Source: Streptomyces sp. R302
GTDB lineage: Bacteria > Actinomycetota > Actinomycetes > Streptomycetales > Streptomycetaceae
Reading direction: 5' to 3'
DNA: 64,000 nt
Assembly (NCBI RefSeq): GCF_012927245.1
Contig: NZ_JABBGE010000006.1
Coordinates: 310,001 to 374,000, forward strand
Below are positions 24,123-31,573 of this stretch, one piece after another (position 1 is the stretch's first letter; every line of letters begins with the position of its first letter). The notes below the pieces were generated by a model. That model made no database searches. It was not told where the DNA came from and saw only the letters and a list, made by a program, of their open reading frames with translations. The translations under genes and the position numbers were made by a program.

Positions 24123-24160
24123 ATATATGAGACGCGATACACGAGACGTCGTACACGAGA
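24123..24160. promoter_or_regulatory. Three direct repeats at 14-bp spacing, putative GntR operator
   Basis: ATATATGAGA, ATACACGAGA and GTACACGAGA begin at 24123, 24137 and 24151, exactly 14 bp apart, between the promoter and the GntR start. Position and repeat number suggest autoregulation by the GntR protein. Confidence 0.55.
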
Positions 24161-24174
24161 TCTGAGAGTGCTCC

Positions 24175-24843
24175 ATGCCCTATGCCCCCAGCCCCATCCC
24201 CTCCCGGACCCAGTACGTCCTGGAGGCGATCAAGCACGACATCCTCACCGGGGGCCTCAGACCCGGGCAGGCCCTCGTGGAGGCCGAACTCGCCGCGCGC
24301 TTCGGGGTGTCCAAGACTCCGGTGCGCGAGGCGCTGAAGACCCTCGCCGGCAGCGGCCTCGTGGTGATGAACCAGTACAAGGGCGTCACCGTACGGATGG
24401 TGGACGCGGACATGGCCAGGGCCGTGTACGACGTCCGGCTGCTCCTGGAGCCGGAGGCCGTCCGCCGGACGGTCGCCTCCGGGGCCTCCCTCGACGCGGC
24501 CCACGAGGCGCTCGCCCGGGCCGCCGAGGCCGAGGATCCCGCCCAGCGGTCCCTCGCCAACCGGGCCTTCCACCGCGCGCTCTACCTCCCCTGCGGCAAC
24601 CCGCTGCTCGGGCGGATGCTCGACGAGGTGCGCGACCAGGCGGCGCTGGTCTCCACCGTCGCCTGGGCCGCCGTCCCCTCCTGGGAGCGGGAAGCCGCCG
24701 AACACGACGAGATCCTGCGGCTCGCCGCCGCCGGCGACGCCGACGGGGCGCGTCGGGCGGTGCACGCCCACATCGCCTCGTTCGTGGACCGGGCCTTCCC
24801 CGCGAACCCCCTGAACCCCCTGAACCCCCTGGACAGTGAGTGA
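24175..24843 (+). CDS. GntR-family regulator, FadR/FCD type
   Basis: 222 residues. A winged HTH (LEAIKHDILTGGLRPGQALVEAELAARFGVSKTPVREALKTLAGSGLV, about 15-65) is followed by an FCD ligand domain with FHRALY near 142, EHDEIL near 180 and HAHIASF near 200, where His residues usually bind a metal and an organic acid effector. It is the first gene of the operon with the aldolase-type and IlvD-type enzymes, so a sugar acid or its 2-keto-3-deoxy product is the likely inducer. The C-terminus carries a threefold NPL repeat encoded by a 9-bp tandem repeat. Confidence 0.88.
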   Translation: MPYAPSPIPSRTQYVLEAIKHDILTGGLRPGQALVEAELAARFGVSKTPVREALKTLAGSGLVVMNQYKGVTVRMVDADMARAVYDVRLLLEPEAVRRTVASGASLDAAHEALARAAEAEDPAQRSLANRAFHRALYLPCGNPLLGRMLDEVRDQAALVSTVAWAAVPSWEREAAEHDEILRLAAAGDADGARRAVHAHIASFVDRAFPANPLNPLNPLDSE

Positions 24844-24845
24844 CA

Positions 24846-25748
24846 ATGACCCATCAGACCCTTCGGGCCGCCCTCGCCGACGTCGTGGCCATCCCGGTCA
24901 CGCCGTTCGCCGAGGACGGCCGGGTGGACTCCGCCGCCCACCGGGCGCTGCTGCGCCGGCTGCTCGACGGCGGGGTGCGCACCCTCACCCCCAACGGCAA
25001 CACCGGCGAGTTCTACGCCCTGACCCCCGAGGAGCGCCGCTCGCTCACCGAGGCGACGGTCGCGGAGGCGGCCGGCCGCGCCACGATCCTGGTCGGCGTC
25101 GGGCACGACCTGCCGACCGCCGTCGCGGCGGCGCGGCACGCCCGGGACTCCGGGGCGCACATGGTGATGGTCCATCAGCCGGTGCACCCGTACGTCGCCG
25201 AGAGCGGCTGGGTCGACTACCACCGGGCCATCGCCCAGGCGGTGCCGGAGCTCGGCGTCGTCCCCTACATCCGCAACCCGCTGCTGAGCGGGGAGCGGCT
25301 CGCCGAGCTCGGCGCGGACTGCCCGAACGTGGTGGGCGTCAAGTACGCGGTGCCGGACGCGGCGCGGTTCGCGGGCTTCGCCCGGGACGCGGGGCTCGAC
25401 CGCTTCGTGTGGGTGGCCGGGCTCGCGGAGCCGTACGCCCCCTCGTACTTCTCGGCCGGCGCCACCGGCTTCACCTCCGGCCTCGTGAACGTGGCGCCCG
25501 CGCTCTCCCTGGAGATGCTGGCGGCGCTGCGGGCGGGCGACTACGGCACCGCGATGAAGGTGTGGGAGCGGATCCGCCGCTTCGAGGAGCTGCGCGCCGC
25601 CAACGGCAGCGCGGACAACGTGACGGTGGTGAAGGAGGCGCTGGCCTCGCTCGGGCTGTGCCGCCGGGACATCCGGCCGCCGAGCCGCGAACTCCCCGAG
25701 GACGCGCGGGCCGAGGTCGCGGCGATCGCCGGCGGGTGGCCGATATGA
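24846..25748 (+). CDS. Dihydrodipicolinate-synthase/N-acetylneuraminate-lyase-family aldolase or dehydratase
   Basis: 300-residue TIM-barrel enzyme of the DapA superfamily: AIPVTPFAEDGRVD, NGNTGEFYALTPEE, VVPYIRNPL with the catalytic Tyr, NVVGVKYAV with the Schiff-base Lys, and GATGFTSGLVNVAP. Relatives in sugar-acid operons are 2-keto-3-deoxy-sugar-acid aldolases or dehydratases (for instance 5-keto-4-deoxyglucarate dehydratase or the arabonate-pathway dehydratase). Paired with the IlvD-like gene, it should act on the product of that dehydratase. ATG 24846 lies 3 nt after the GntR stop; a GTG 6 nt upstream is possible. Its stop overlaps the next start. Confidence 0.82.
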   Translation: MTHQTLRAALADVVAIPVTPFAEDGRVDSAAHRALLRRLLDGGVRTLTPNGNTGEFYALTPEERRSLTEATVAEAAGRATILVGVGHDLPTAVAAARHARDSGAHMVMVHQPVHPYVAESGWVDYHRAIAQAVPELGVVPYIRNPLLSGERLAELGADCPNVVGVKYAVPDAARFAGFARDAGLDRFVWVAGLAEPYAPSYFSAGATGFTSGLVNVAPALSLEMLAALRAGDYGTAMKVWERIRRFEELRAANGSADNVTVVKEALASLGLCRRDIRPPSRELPEDARAEVAAIAGGWPI

Positions 25749-27550
25749 GCGACCCCGGCGAGCAGGCGAGCCGGCGCCACGAGCCGGACCGCCACCCGGA
25801 GAAGCGGCCCCACGAGCCGGACCGCCACCCGGAGAAGCAGCCCCACGAGCTGCGCAGCCACCAGTGGTACGGCACCGACGGGCTGCGGTCGTTCAGCCAC
25901 CGGGCCCGGACCCGGCAGCTCGGCTACCTTCCCGAGGAGCACCTCGGCAAGCCGGTCATCGCCATCCTCAACACCTGGTCCGACATCAATCCTTGCCACG
26001 TCCACCTGCGCGACCGCGCGCAGGCCGTGAAGCGCGGGGTGTGGCAGGCGGGCGGCTTCCCGCTCGAATTCCCGGTGTCCACGCTGTCGGAGACCTTCCA
26101 GAAGCCGACGCCCATGCTCTACCGCAACCTCCTCGCCATGGAGACGGAGGAGCTGCTGCGCTCGTACCCGGTGGACGGGGCGGTGCTGATGGGCGGCTGC
26201 GACAAGACGACGCCCGCGCTGCTGATGGGCGCGGCCTCGGTGGACCTGCCGACGGTCTTCGTGCCGGCCGGTCCCATGCTGCCGGGGCACTGGCGCGGGG
26301 AGACCCTCGGCTCCGGCACCGACATGTGGAAGTACTGGGACGAGCGGCGGGCCGGCACCATCGGCGACTGCGAGCTGGCCGAGCTGGAGAACGGGCTCGC
26401 CCGCTCCCCCGGCCACTGCATGACGATGGGCACGGCGTCGACGCTGACGGCGGCGGCGGAGACCCTGGGCGTGACCGTGCCGGGCGCCTCCTCGGTGCCG
26501 GCGGTGGACTCCGGGCACGACCGGATGGCCGCCGCGTCGGGGCTGCGGATCGTGGAGCTCGTCCGCCGGGACCTGCGGCTCTCGGAGCTGCTGACCCGGG
26601 AGGCGTACGAGGACGCCGTCGCCGCTGTCCTGGCGCTCGGCGGGTCCACCAACGCGGTGATCCACCTGATCGCGATGGCGGGGCGCTCGGGGGTGAAGCT
26701 GACCCTCGACGACTTCGACCGGATCGCGCGGACGGTGCCGGTCCTCGCGAACCTGCGGCCCGGCGGGGCGTACCTCATGGAGGACTTCCACTTCGCCGGC
26801 GGGATGCCCGGCTTCCTGTCGCGGATCGCCGACGTGCTCCACCTCGACCGGCCGACGGTCGCGCACGCCACCCTGCGCGAGCAGCTCGACGGCGCGCTCG
26901 TCCACGACGACGAGGTGATCCGGGAGCGGCACCGGCCGCTGGCCGCCGAGGGCGGGCTCGCGGTCCTGCGGGGCAACCTCTGCCCGGACGGCGCGGTGAT
27001 CAAGCACGTGGCCATGGAGCAGAAGTTCCTCCAGCACACCGGTCCCGCGGTCGTCTTCGACGACTACCGGACGATGCAGCGGACAATCGACGACCCGGCG
27101 CTCGGCATCACCGCCGACCACGTCCTCGTGCTGCGCGGCTCGGGCCCCAAGGGCGGTCCCGGCATGCCCGAGTACGGGATGCTGCCGATCCCCAAGTACC
27201 TCCTGGAGCAGGGGGTGCGGGACATGGTCCGGATCTCGGACGCCCGGATGAGCGGTACGAGCTACGGGGCGTGCGTGCTGCACGTGGCGCCCGAATCGCA
27301 TGTCGGCGGGCCTCTTGCCCTGGTCCGTACGGGCGATACGATCACCCTCGACGTCGCGGCCCGCTCCCTCCACCTGCACGTCACGGACGAGGAGCTGGAG
27401 CGCCGCGGGGCCGAGTGGACCCCGCCGCCGGCCCGGTACGAGCGCGGCTACGGCGCGCTGTACATGGAGCAGATCTCCCAGGCCGACACCGGCTGCGACT
27501 TCGAGTTCCTGGCGCGGCCGGGGACGACTCCCGATCCGTACGCGGGCTGA
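25745..27550 (+). CDS. IlvD/Edd-family iron-sulphur sugar-acid dehydratase
   Basis: 601 residues. Fe-S cysteines sit in SDINPCHVHL, LMGGCDKTTPA and SPGHCMTMGTAST; other family marks are VLALGGSTNAVIHLIAMA and GPKGGPGMPEYG. In this branch, substrates are aldonic acids (arabonate, xylonate, galactonate) rather than branched-chain amino-acid precursors; the exact acid is not certain. The first 40 residues are an extra, charged extension with two tandem HEPDRHPEKRP units. ATG 25745 overlaps the previous stop (ATGA). The product should feed the DapA-type enzyme upstream. Confidence 0.85.
   Translation: MSDPGEQASRRHEPDRHPEKRPHEPDRHPEKQPHELRSHQWYGTDGLRSFSHRARTRQLGYLPEEHLGKPVIAILNTWSDINPCHVHLRDRAQAVKRGVWQAGGFPLEFPVSTLSETFQKPTPMLYRNLLAMETEELLRSYPVDGAVLMGGCDKTTPALLMGAASVDLPTVFVPAGPMLPGHWRGETLGSGTDMWKYWDERRAGTIGDCELAELENGLARSPGHCMTMGTASTLTAAAETLGVTVPGASSVPAVDSGHDRMAAASGLRIVELVRRDLRLSELLTREAYEDAVAAVLALGGSTNAVIHLIAMAGRSGVKLTLDDFDRIARTVPVLANLRPGGAYLMEDFHFAGGMPGFLSRIADVLHLDRPTVAHATLREQLDGALVHDDEVIRERHRPLAAEGGLAVLRGNLCPDGAVIKHVAMEQKFLQHTGPAVVFDDYRTMQRTIDDPALGITADHVLVLRGSGPKGGPGMPEYGMLPIPKYLLEQGVRDMVRISDARMSGTSYGACVLHVAPESHVGGPLALVRTGDTITLDVAARSLHLHVTDEELERRGAEWTPPPARYERGYGALYMEQISQADTGCDFEFLARPGTTPDPYAG
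25778..25843 (+). repeat. Two tandem 33-bp repeats inside the IlvD-like gene
   Basis: Unit 25778-25810 is repeated at 25811-25843 with one base change, coding for HEPDRHPEKRP and HEPDRHPEKQP. A third partial copy (CACGAG) follows. The repeat lengthens an N-terminal tail ahead of the catalytic fold. Confidence 0.85.
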
Positions 27551-27582
27551 GCACCCCGCCCCACCCGACCACCGACCCCCTT

Positions 27583-27598
27583 GTTCGGCATATCGAAC
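27583..27598. promoter_or_regulatory. Putative IclR operator before the pectin-oligomer transport operon
   Basis: GTTCGGCATATCGAAC, perfect 5-bp arms, 79 bp before the first permease gene. It is nearly identical to the two sites next to the IclR gene at the left end of the window. Confidence 0.65.
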
Positions 27599-27607
27599 AT
27601 CGTTCGC

Positions 27608-27617
27608 GAAGCGCTTC
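27608..27617. promoter_or_regulatory. LacI-type operator next to the IclR site
   Basis: GAAGCGCTTC begins 9 bp after the IclR-type site. The operon thus has two different palindromes side by side, suggesting dual control. Confidence 0.55.
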
Positions 27618-27676
27618 ACCCCACGGTGGAGCGCGCGCGGACCCCGCACCACCCGCCCGAGAACGGAGCCGCCGTC

Positions 27677-28615
27677 ATGGCCACAGCTGTGACCAAACCG
27701 CCCCGAGCCGCCACGGCACGGGGGCGCCGCCGCACGGGAGCGACCCCCCGCCGGCTGCCGTATCTGCTGATAGCCCCCGCAGGCCTGCTGATGCTGGGCT
27801 TCATCGCCTACCCCGTGCTGAGCGTCTTCTACTACAGCCTCCAGCACTACAACCCGACCAAGCCCTGGCGGAACGGCTTCGCCGGCTTCGACAACTTCAC
27901 GAAGATCTTCACGGACGACCCGCACTTCTGGGGCACGCTGACCTTCAGCCTCAAGTGGGTCGTGGTGGAGGTGACGCTCCAGCTGCTCTTCGGCCTGGCG
28001 CTCGCCCTCATCGTCAACCAGACCTTCGTCGGCCGCGCCCTCGGCCGGGCCCTGGTCTTCTCCCCGTGGGCCGTCTCGGGCGTGCTGACCTCCGCGATCT
28101 GGGTGCTGCTCTACAACTCCCAGACCGGTATCACCCGTTATCTGGCGGACCTCGGCATCGGCGAGTACGGCACCTCGCTGCTCTCCGACACCGCCACCGT
28201 CTTCCCGGCGGCGATCGTCGCCGACCTCTGGCGCGGCGTGCCCTTCTTCGCCATCCTCATCCTCGCCGACCTCCAGTCGGTGCCGAAGGACCTGTACGAG
28301 GCCGCCGAGGTCGACGGGGCGGGCCGGCTGCGGCAGTTCTTCCACATCACGCTCCCCCATCTCCGGGACGCGATCGTGCTCTCCACGCTGCTGCGCGCGG
28401 TGTGGGAGTTCAACAACGTCGACCTCCTCTACACGCTGACCGGCGGCGGACCCGCGGGCGTCACCACGACCCTGCCGCTGTACGTCGCCGAGACCAGCGT
28501 CGACGCCCACAACTTCGGTTACGCCTCCGCCCTCACCACGGTGGCGTTCGTGATCCTTCTCTTCTGCTCGATCGTCTATCTGCGCCTGAGCAAGTTCGGA
28601 GGCGACAGCAAGTGA
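27677..28615 (+). CDS. Sugar ABC transporter permease (MalF/UgpA type)
   Basis: 312 residues, six predicted membrane helices after a charged N-terminus, with the EAA loop YEAAEVDGAGRLRQFFHITLP near 230-250 that docks the ATPase. It pairs with the next permease and with the binding protein at 33233. No ATP-binding gene exists in the operon; Streptomyces importers of this CUT1 group usually share MsiK encoded elsewhere. With pectin lyases downstream, pectic oligosaccharides are the likely cargo. Confidence 0.9.
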   Translation: MATAVTKPPRAATARGRRRTGATPRRLPYLLIAPAGLLMLGFIAYPVLSVFYYSLQHYNPTKPWRNGFAGFDNFTKIFTDDPHFWGTLTFSLKWVVVEVTLQLLFGLALALIVNQTFVGRALGRALVFSPWAVSGVLTSAIWVLLYNSQTGITRYLADLGIGEYGTSLLSDTATVFPAAIVADLWRGVPFFAILILADLQSVPKDLYEAAEVDGAGRLRQFFHITLPHLRDAIVLSTLLRAVWEFNNVDLLYTLTGGGPAGVTTTLPLYVAETSVDAHNFGYASALTTVAFVILLFCSIVYLRLSKFGGDSK

Positions 28616-29532
28616 CCGCCGCGGCCACCCGCACCCGCACCGCCCCCGAGGACGGGCCCGTGTCCTCCTCGCGGCCACCGGAGGGCACCCCGCCCGCCGC
28701 CGCCCGCACCCGGCACCGGGCCTGGGACGAGGTCCCGCGCTGGCAGATCTACCTGCCGCTCGGCATCTACCTCGTCTTCACCCTGGTCCCCTTCTACTGG
28801 ATCCTCCTCTTCGCCGTCCGCCCGGCCGGATCGACCTCGCTGCTGCCCTGGCCGATGACGACCGCGCACTTCGAGAAGGTGTGGACCGAGCGCAGCTTCG
28901 GGGTCTTCTTCCAGAACAGCCTGCTCATCGGGATCGCGGTGCTCATCTGCACCACGGTGGTCGCGCTGGCCGGCGGATACGCCCTCGCCCGCTTCGACTT
29001 CCGGATCAAGAAGGGCTTCATGCTGGCCCTGCTCTGCTCCCAGTTCGTGCCGGGCGCCCTACTCCTCGTACCGCTCTTCCAGATCTTCGCCGAGCTGAAG
29101 ATGATCAACTCGATCGGCAGCGTCATCCTCGCCGAGACGGTCTTCCAGCTGCCGCTGTCGATGATCCTCATCAGCGGCTTCATCCGGAACGTGCCGCCCT
29201 CCCTGGAGGAGGCCGCCTGGGTCGACGGCTGCGGACGCTTCCGCGGCTTCCTCATCGTGGTGCTGCCGCTGCTGCGGCCCGGCCTCGTCGCCGTCGGCTC
29301 CTTCGCCTTCGTGCACGCCTGGAACCACTTCCTCTTCGCCCTGATGTTCCTCAGCAGCCAGGACAAGCAGACCATCCCCGTCGGCCTCAACACCCTGATG
29401 GGCGCCGACAGCGTCGACCTCGGCGCGCTCGCCGCCGGCGGTGTCATCGCCGCCGTCCCCGTCGTGATCGTCTTCGCCTTCATCCAGAAGTGGCTCGTCA
29501 CCGGCTTCAGCGCCGGGGCGGTGAAGGGATGA
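28612..29532 (+). CDS. Sugar ABC transporter permease (MalG/UgpE type)
   Basis: 306 residues. A 45-residue polar extension precedes six membrane helices; the EAA motif is LEEAAWVDGCGRFRGFLIVVLPL. GTG 28612 overlaps the stop of the first permease (GTGA), and its own stop overlaps the next gene, so the two permeases and the oxidoreductase are made together. It forms the translocation pore with the preceding permease. Confidence 0.9.
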   Translation: MTAAATRTRTAPEDGPVSSSRPPEGTPPAAARTRHRAWDEVPRWQIYLPLGIYLVFTLVPFYWILLFAVRPAGSTSLLPWPMTTAHFEKVWTERSFGVFFQNSLLIGIAVLICTTVVALAGGYALARFDFRIKKGFMLALLCSQFVPGALLLVPLFQIFAELKMINSIGSVILAETVFQLPLSMILISGFIRNVPPSLEEAAWVDGCGRFRGFLIVVLPLLRPGLVAVGSFAFVHAWNHFLFALMFLSSQDKQTIPVGLNTLMGADSVDLGALAAGGVIAAVPVVIVFAFIQKWLVTGFSAGAVKG

Positions 29533-30725
29533 ACCCCATGCCCGCACCTCTGTCCCCCGCACCTCTGTCCGTACGCGAACCCCTGCCCGTCGTCCTCGCG
29601 GGCGCCCGCGGCCACGGCCGCAGCCACCTCCTCAACATCCACCGCCTCGAACGGCTCGGCCTGGTCCGCCTCGCCGGCGTCTGCGAGCTCCGCCCGCTCG
29701 ACGCCGCCGAGCTCGACGGGCTCGGCGAGCCCGCCCAGTCCGACGACTTCGAGGCGCTCCTCGCCTCCACCGGCGCGAAGCTCGCGGTGCTCAGCACCCC
29801 CATCCAGACCCACACCGACATGACGCTCGCCGCCGCCCGGCACGGCGCCGACATCCTCCTGGAGAAGCCGCCCGCCCCGTCCTACGCGGAGTTCCGGCGG
29901 ATGGCCGACGGGGTCGCGGAGACCGGCCGCGCCTGCCAGATCGGCTTCCAGTCGCTCGGCTCGCACGCCGTCCCCGCCGTCCGCGCGCTCGTCGCCGACG
30001 GCGCGATCGGCGAGGTCAGGGGCGTCGGCGCGGCCGGCGCCTGGGTCCGCGACGAGGCGTACTTCCGGCGCGCCCCCTGGGCCGGCCGGCGCCGCCTCGA
30101 CGGCCTCGACGTCGTCGACGGAGCGCTGACCAACCCGCTCGCCCACGCCGTCGCCACCGCCCTCGCGCTCGCCGGGACCACCCGCGCCGAGGACGTCACC
30201 GGCATCGAGACGGAGCTCTTCCACGCCCACGCCATCGAGTCCGACGACACCTCGGCCGTCCGGGTCACCACCGCCGCGGGCCTCCCGGTGACCGTGGCGG
30301 CGACGCTCTGCGCCGAGAAGACCGGAGAGCCGTACGTGGTCGTGCACGGCACCCGCGGCCGGATCACCTTCTGGTACCGCGAGGACCGGATCCTCCTCCA
30401 GCGCGCCGGCCACGGCCCGGAGGAGATCCTGTACGGCCGCACCGACCTCCTGGAGAACCTCCTCGCCCACGTCGCCGACGGCACCGACCTGCTCGTCCCG
30501 CCGGACGCGACCGGCGCGTTCATGCGGGTCGTCGAGGCGGTCCGCACCGCGCCCGACCCGCTGCCGATGGACGCCGCCCACTGGCGTACCGAGCCCGGGG
30601 AGAACGCCGAACGGCGGGTCGTGGAAGGCGTGGAGGCGCTCGTCGACGCGAGCGCCGAGCGGCTGCGGCTCTATTCGGAGCTGGGCGCCCCCTGGACGTC
30701 GTCGGCACCGGCGGTGGTCCGATGA
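29529..30725 (+). CDS. Gfo/Idh/MocA-family oxidoreductase
   Basis: 398 residues. The Rossmann fold (VVLAGARGHGRSHLLNI, near 20-37, and ILLEKPPAPS with the EKP motif near 118) is followed by the alpha/beta domain of the family (GALTNPLAHAVATALAL). Such enzymes oxidise or epimerise sugar carbons with NAD(P). Overlaps of 4 nt on both sides tie it to the permease and DUF6807 genes. A role on the imported sugar is inferred; the substrate is unknown. Confidence 0.83.
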   Translation: MNPMPAPLSPAPLSVREPLPVVLAGARGHGRSHLLNIHRLERLGLVRLAGVCELRPLDAAELDGLGEPAQSDDFEALLASTGAKLAVLSTPIQTHTDMTLAAARHGADILLEKPPAPSYAEFRRMADGVAETGRACQIGFQSLGSHAVPAVRALVADGAIGEVRGVGAAGAWVRDEAYFRRAPWAGRRRLDGLDVVDGALTNPLAHAVATALALAGTTRAEDVTGIETELFHAHAIESDDTSAVRVTTAAGLPVTVAATLCAEKTGEPYVVVHGTRGRITFWYREDRILLQRAGHGPEEILYGRTDLLENLLAHVADGTDLLVPPDATGAFMRVVEAVRTAPDPLPMDAAHWRTEPGENAERRVVEGVEALVDASAERLRLYSELGAPWTSSAPAVVR

Positions 30726-31573
30726 GCGCCGACACGACGACCGGCACCGCGCTGAGGGTCGCGGGGCGCACCGTCGCCCGGTACGCGACCCGGCCCGCGC
30801 TCGCCGCCGACCACTCCCCGCGCCCCTACCTGCACCCGGTGACGACGCTCGCCGGGCGGGCGGTCACCGAGGTGCTGCCCGAGGACCACGTGCACCACCT
30901 GGGCGCCTCCGTCGCCGTCCCGGACGTGGCGGGGCACAACTTCTGGGGCGGGCGGACCTTCGTCCGGGGCCGAGGCTCGGTCGAGCTCGACAACCACGGC
31001 ACGCAGCGCCACGACGGCTTCAAGCTGTGCGACCCGGACGGCTTCGTCGAGGAGCTGACCTGGACCGGCGGAGGCGAGCGGCTGTTCGCCGAGCACCGCA
31101 CGGTCGCCGCCGTCGCCCTCACCGACACGGCCTGGGCCCTGGACCTCACCTTCTCCGTCGCCAACGTCTCCGGCCGCGACCTGTCCATCGGCAGCCCCGC
31201 CACCAACGGACGCCCGGGCGCCGCCTACGGCGGCTTCTTCTGGCGCGCCCCCAAGGAGGCCGGAGTGCCCGGGGTCTTCGGCCCCGACGCCACCGGAGAG
31301 GAGGCCGTGCACGGCGCCCGCGCCGACTGGGTGGCGATGTGCGGCGACGGCTGGACGCTGGTCTTCGCCGGGGCGACCGGGACGACCCGGCGCGACCCGT
31401 GGTTCGTGCGGGCCGCCGAGTACCCGGGCGTCGGCTCCTCCCTCGCGTACGGGGAGCGGCTCGCGGTCCCGGCCGGCGACACCTTCGTACGGCGCGTGGT
31501 CACCGTCGTCGCCGACGGGCGGCTCGACCGTGACGGGGCCGCCGCCCTGGTCCGCAAGGCGGTGGCGTCGTGA
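30722..31573 (+). CDS. DUF6807 (PmoA-like) protein
   Basis: 283 residues, no signal peptide. PRPYLHPVTTLAGRAVTEVLPEDHVHHLGASVAVPDVAGHNFWGG with its HH pair, and SPATNGRPGAAYGGFFWRAP, are the signature of DUF6807, beta-sandwich proteins often next to Gfo/Idh/MocA genes in sugar loci. The His pair and Asp near 60 could bind a metal or sugar. The biochemical function is not established. It overlaps both neighbours by 4 nt. Confidence 0.8.
   Translation: MSADTTTGTALRVAGRTVARYATRPALAADHSPRPYLHPVTTLAGRAVTEVLPEDHVHHLGASVAVPDVAGHNFWGGRTFVRGRGSVELDNHGTQRHDGFKLCDPDGFVEELTWTGGGERLFAEHRTVAAVALTDTAWALDLTFSVANVSGRDLSIGSPATNGRPGAAYGGFFWRAPKEAGVPGVFGPDATGEEAVHGARADWVAMCGDGWTLVFAGATGTTRRDPWFVRAAEYPGVGSSLAYGERLAVPAGDTFVRRVVTVVADGRLDRDGAAALVRKAVAS

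Noticed and set aside
25541..28678. A minus-strand open frame of over 1000 codons opposite the IlvD-like and permease genes
   Set aside because: It is the mirror of high-GC codon bias; the translation is rich in Arg, Gly, Val and His without any domain, and the plus-strand genes have clear families and start signals.
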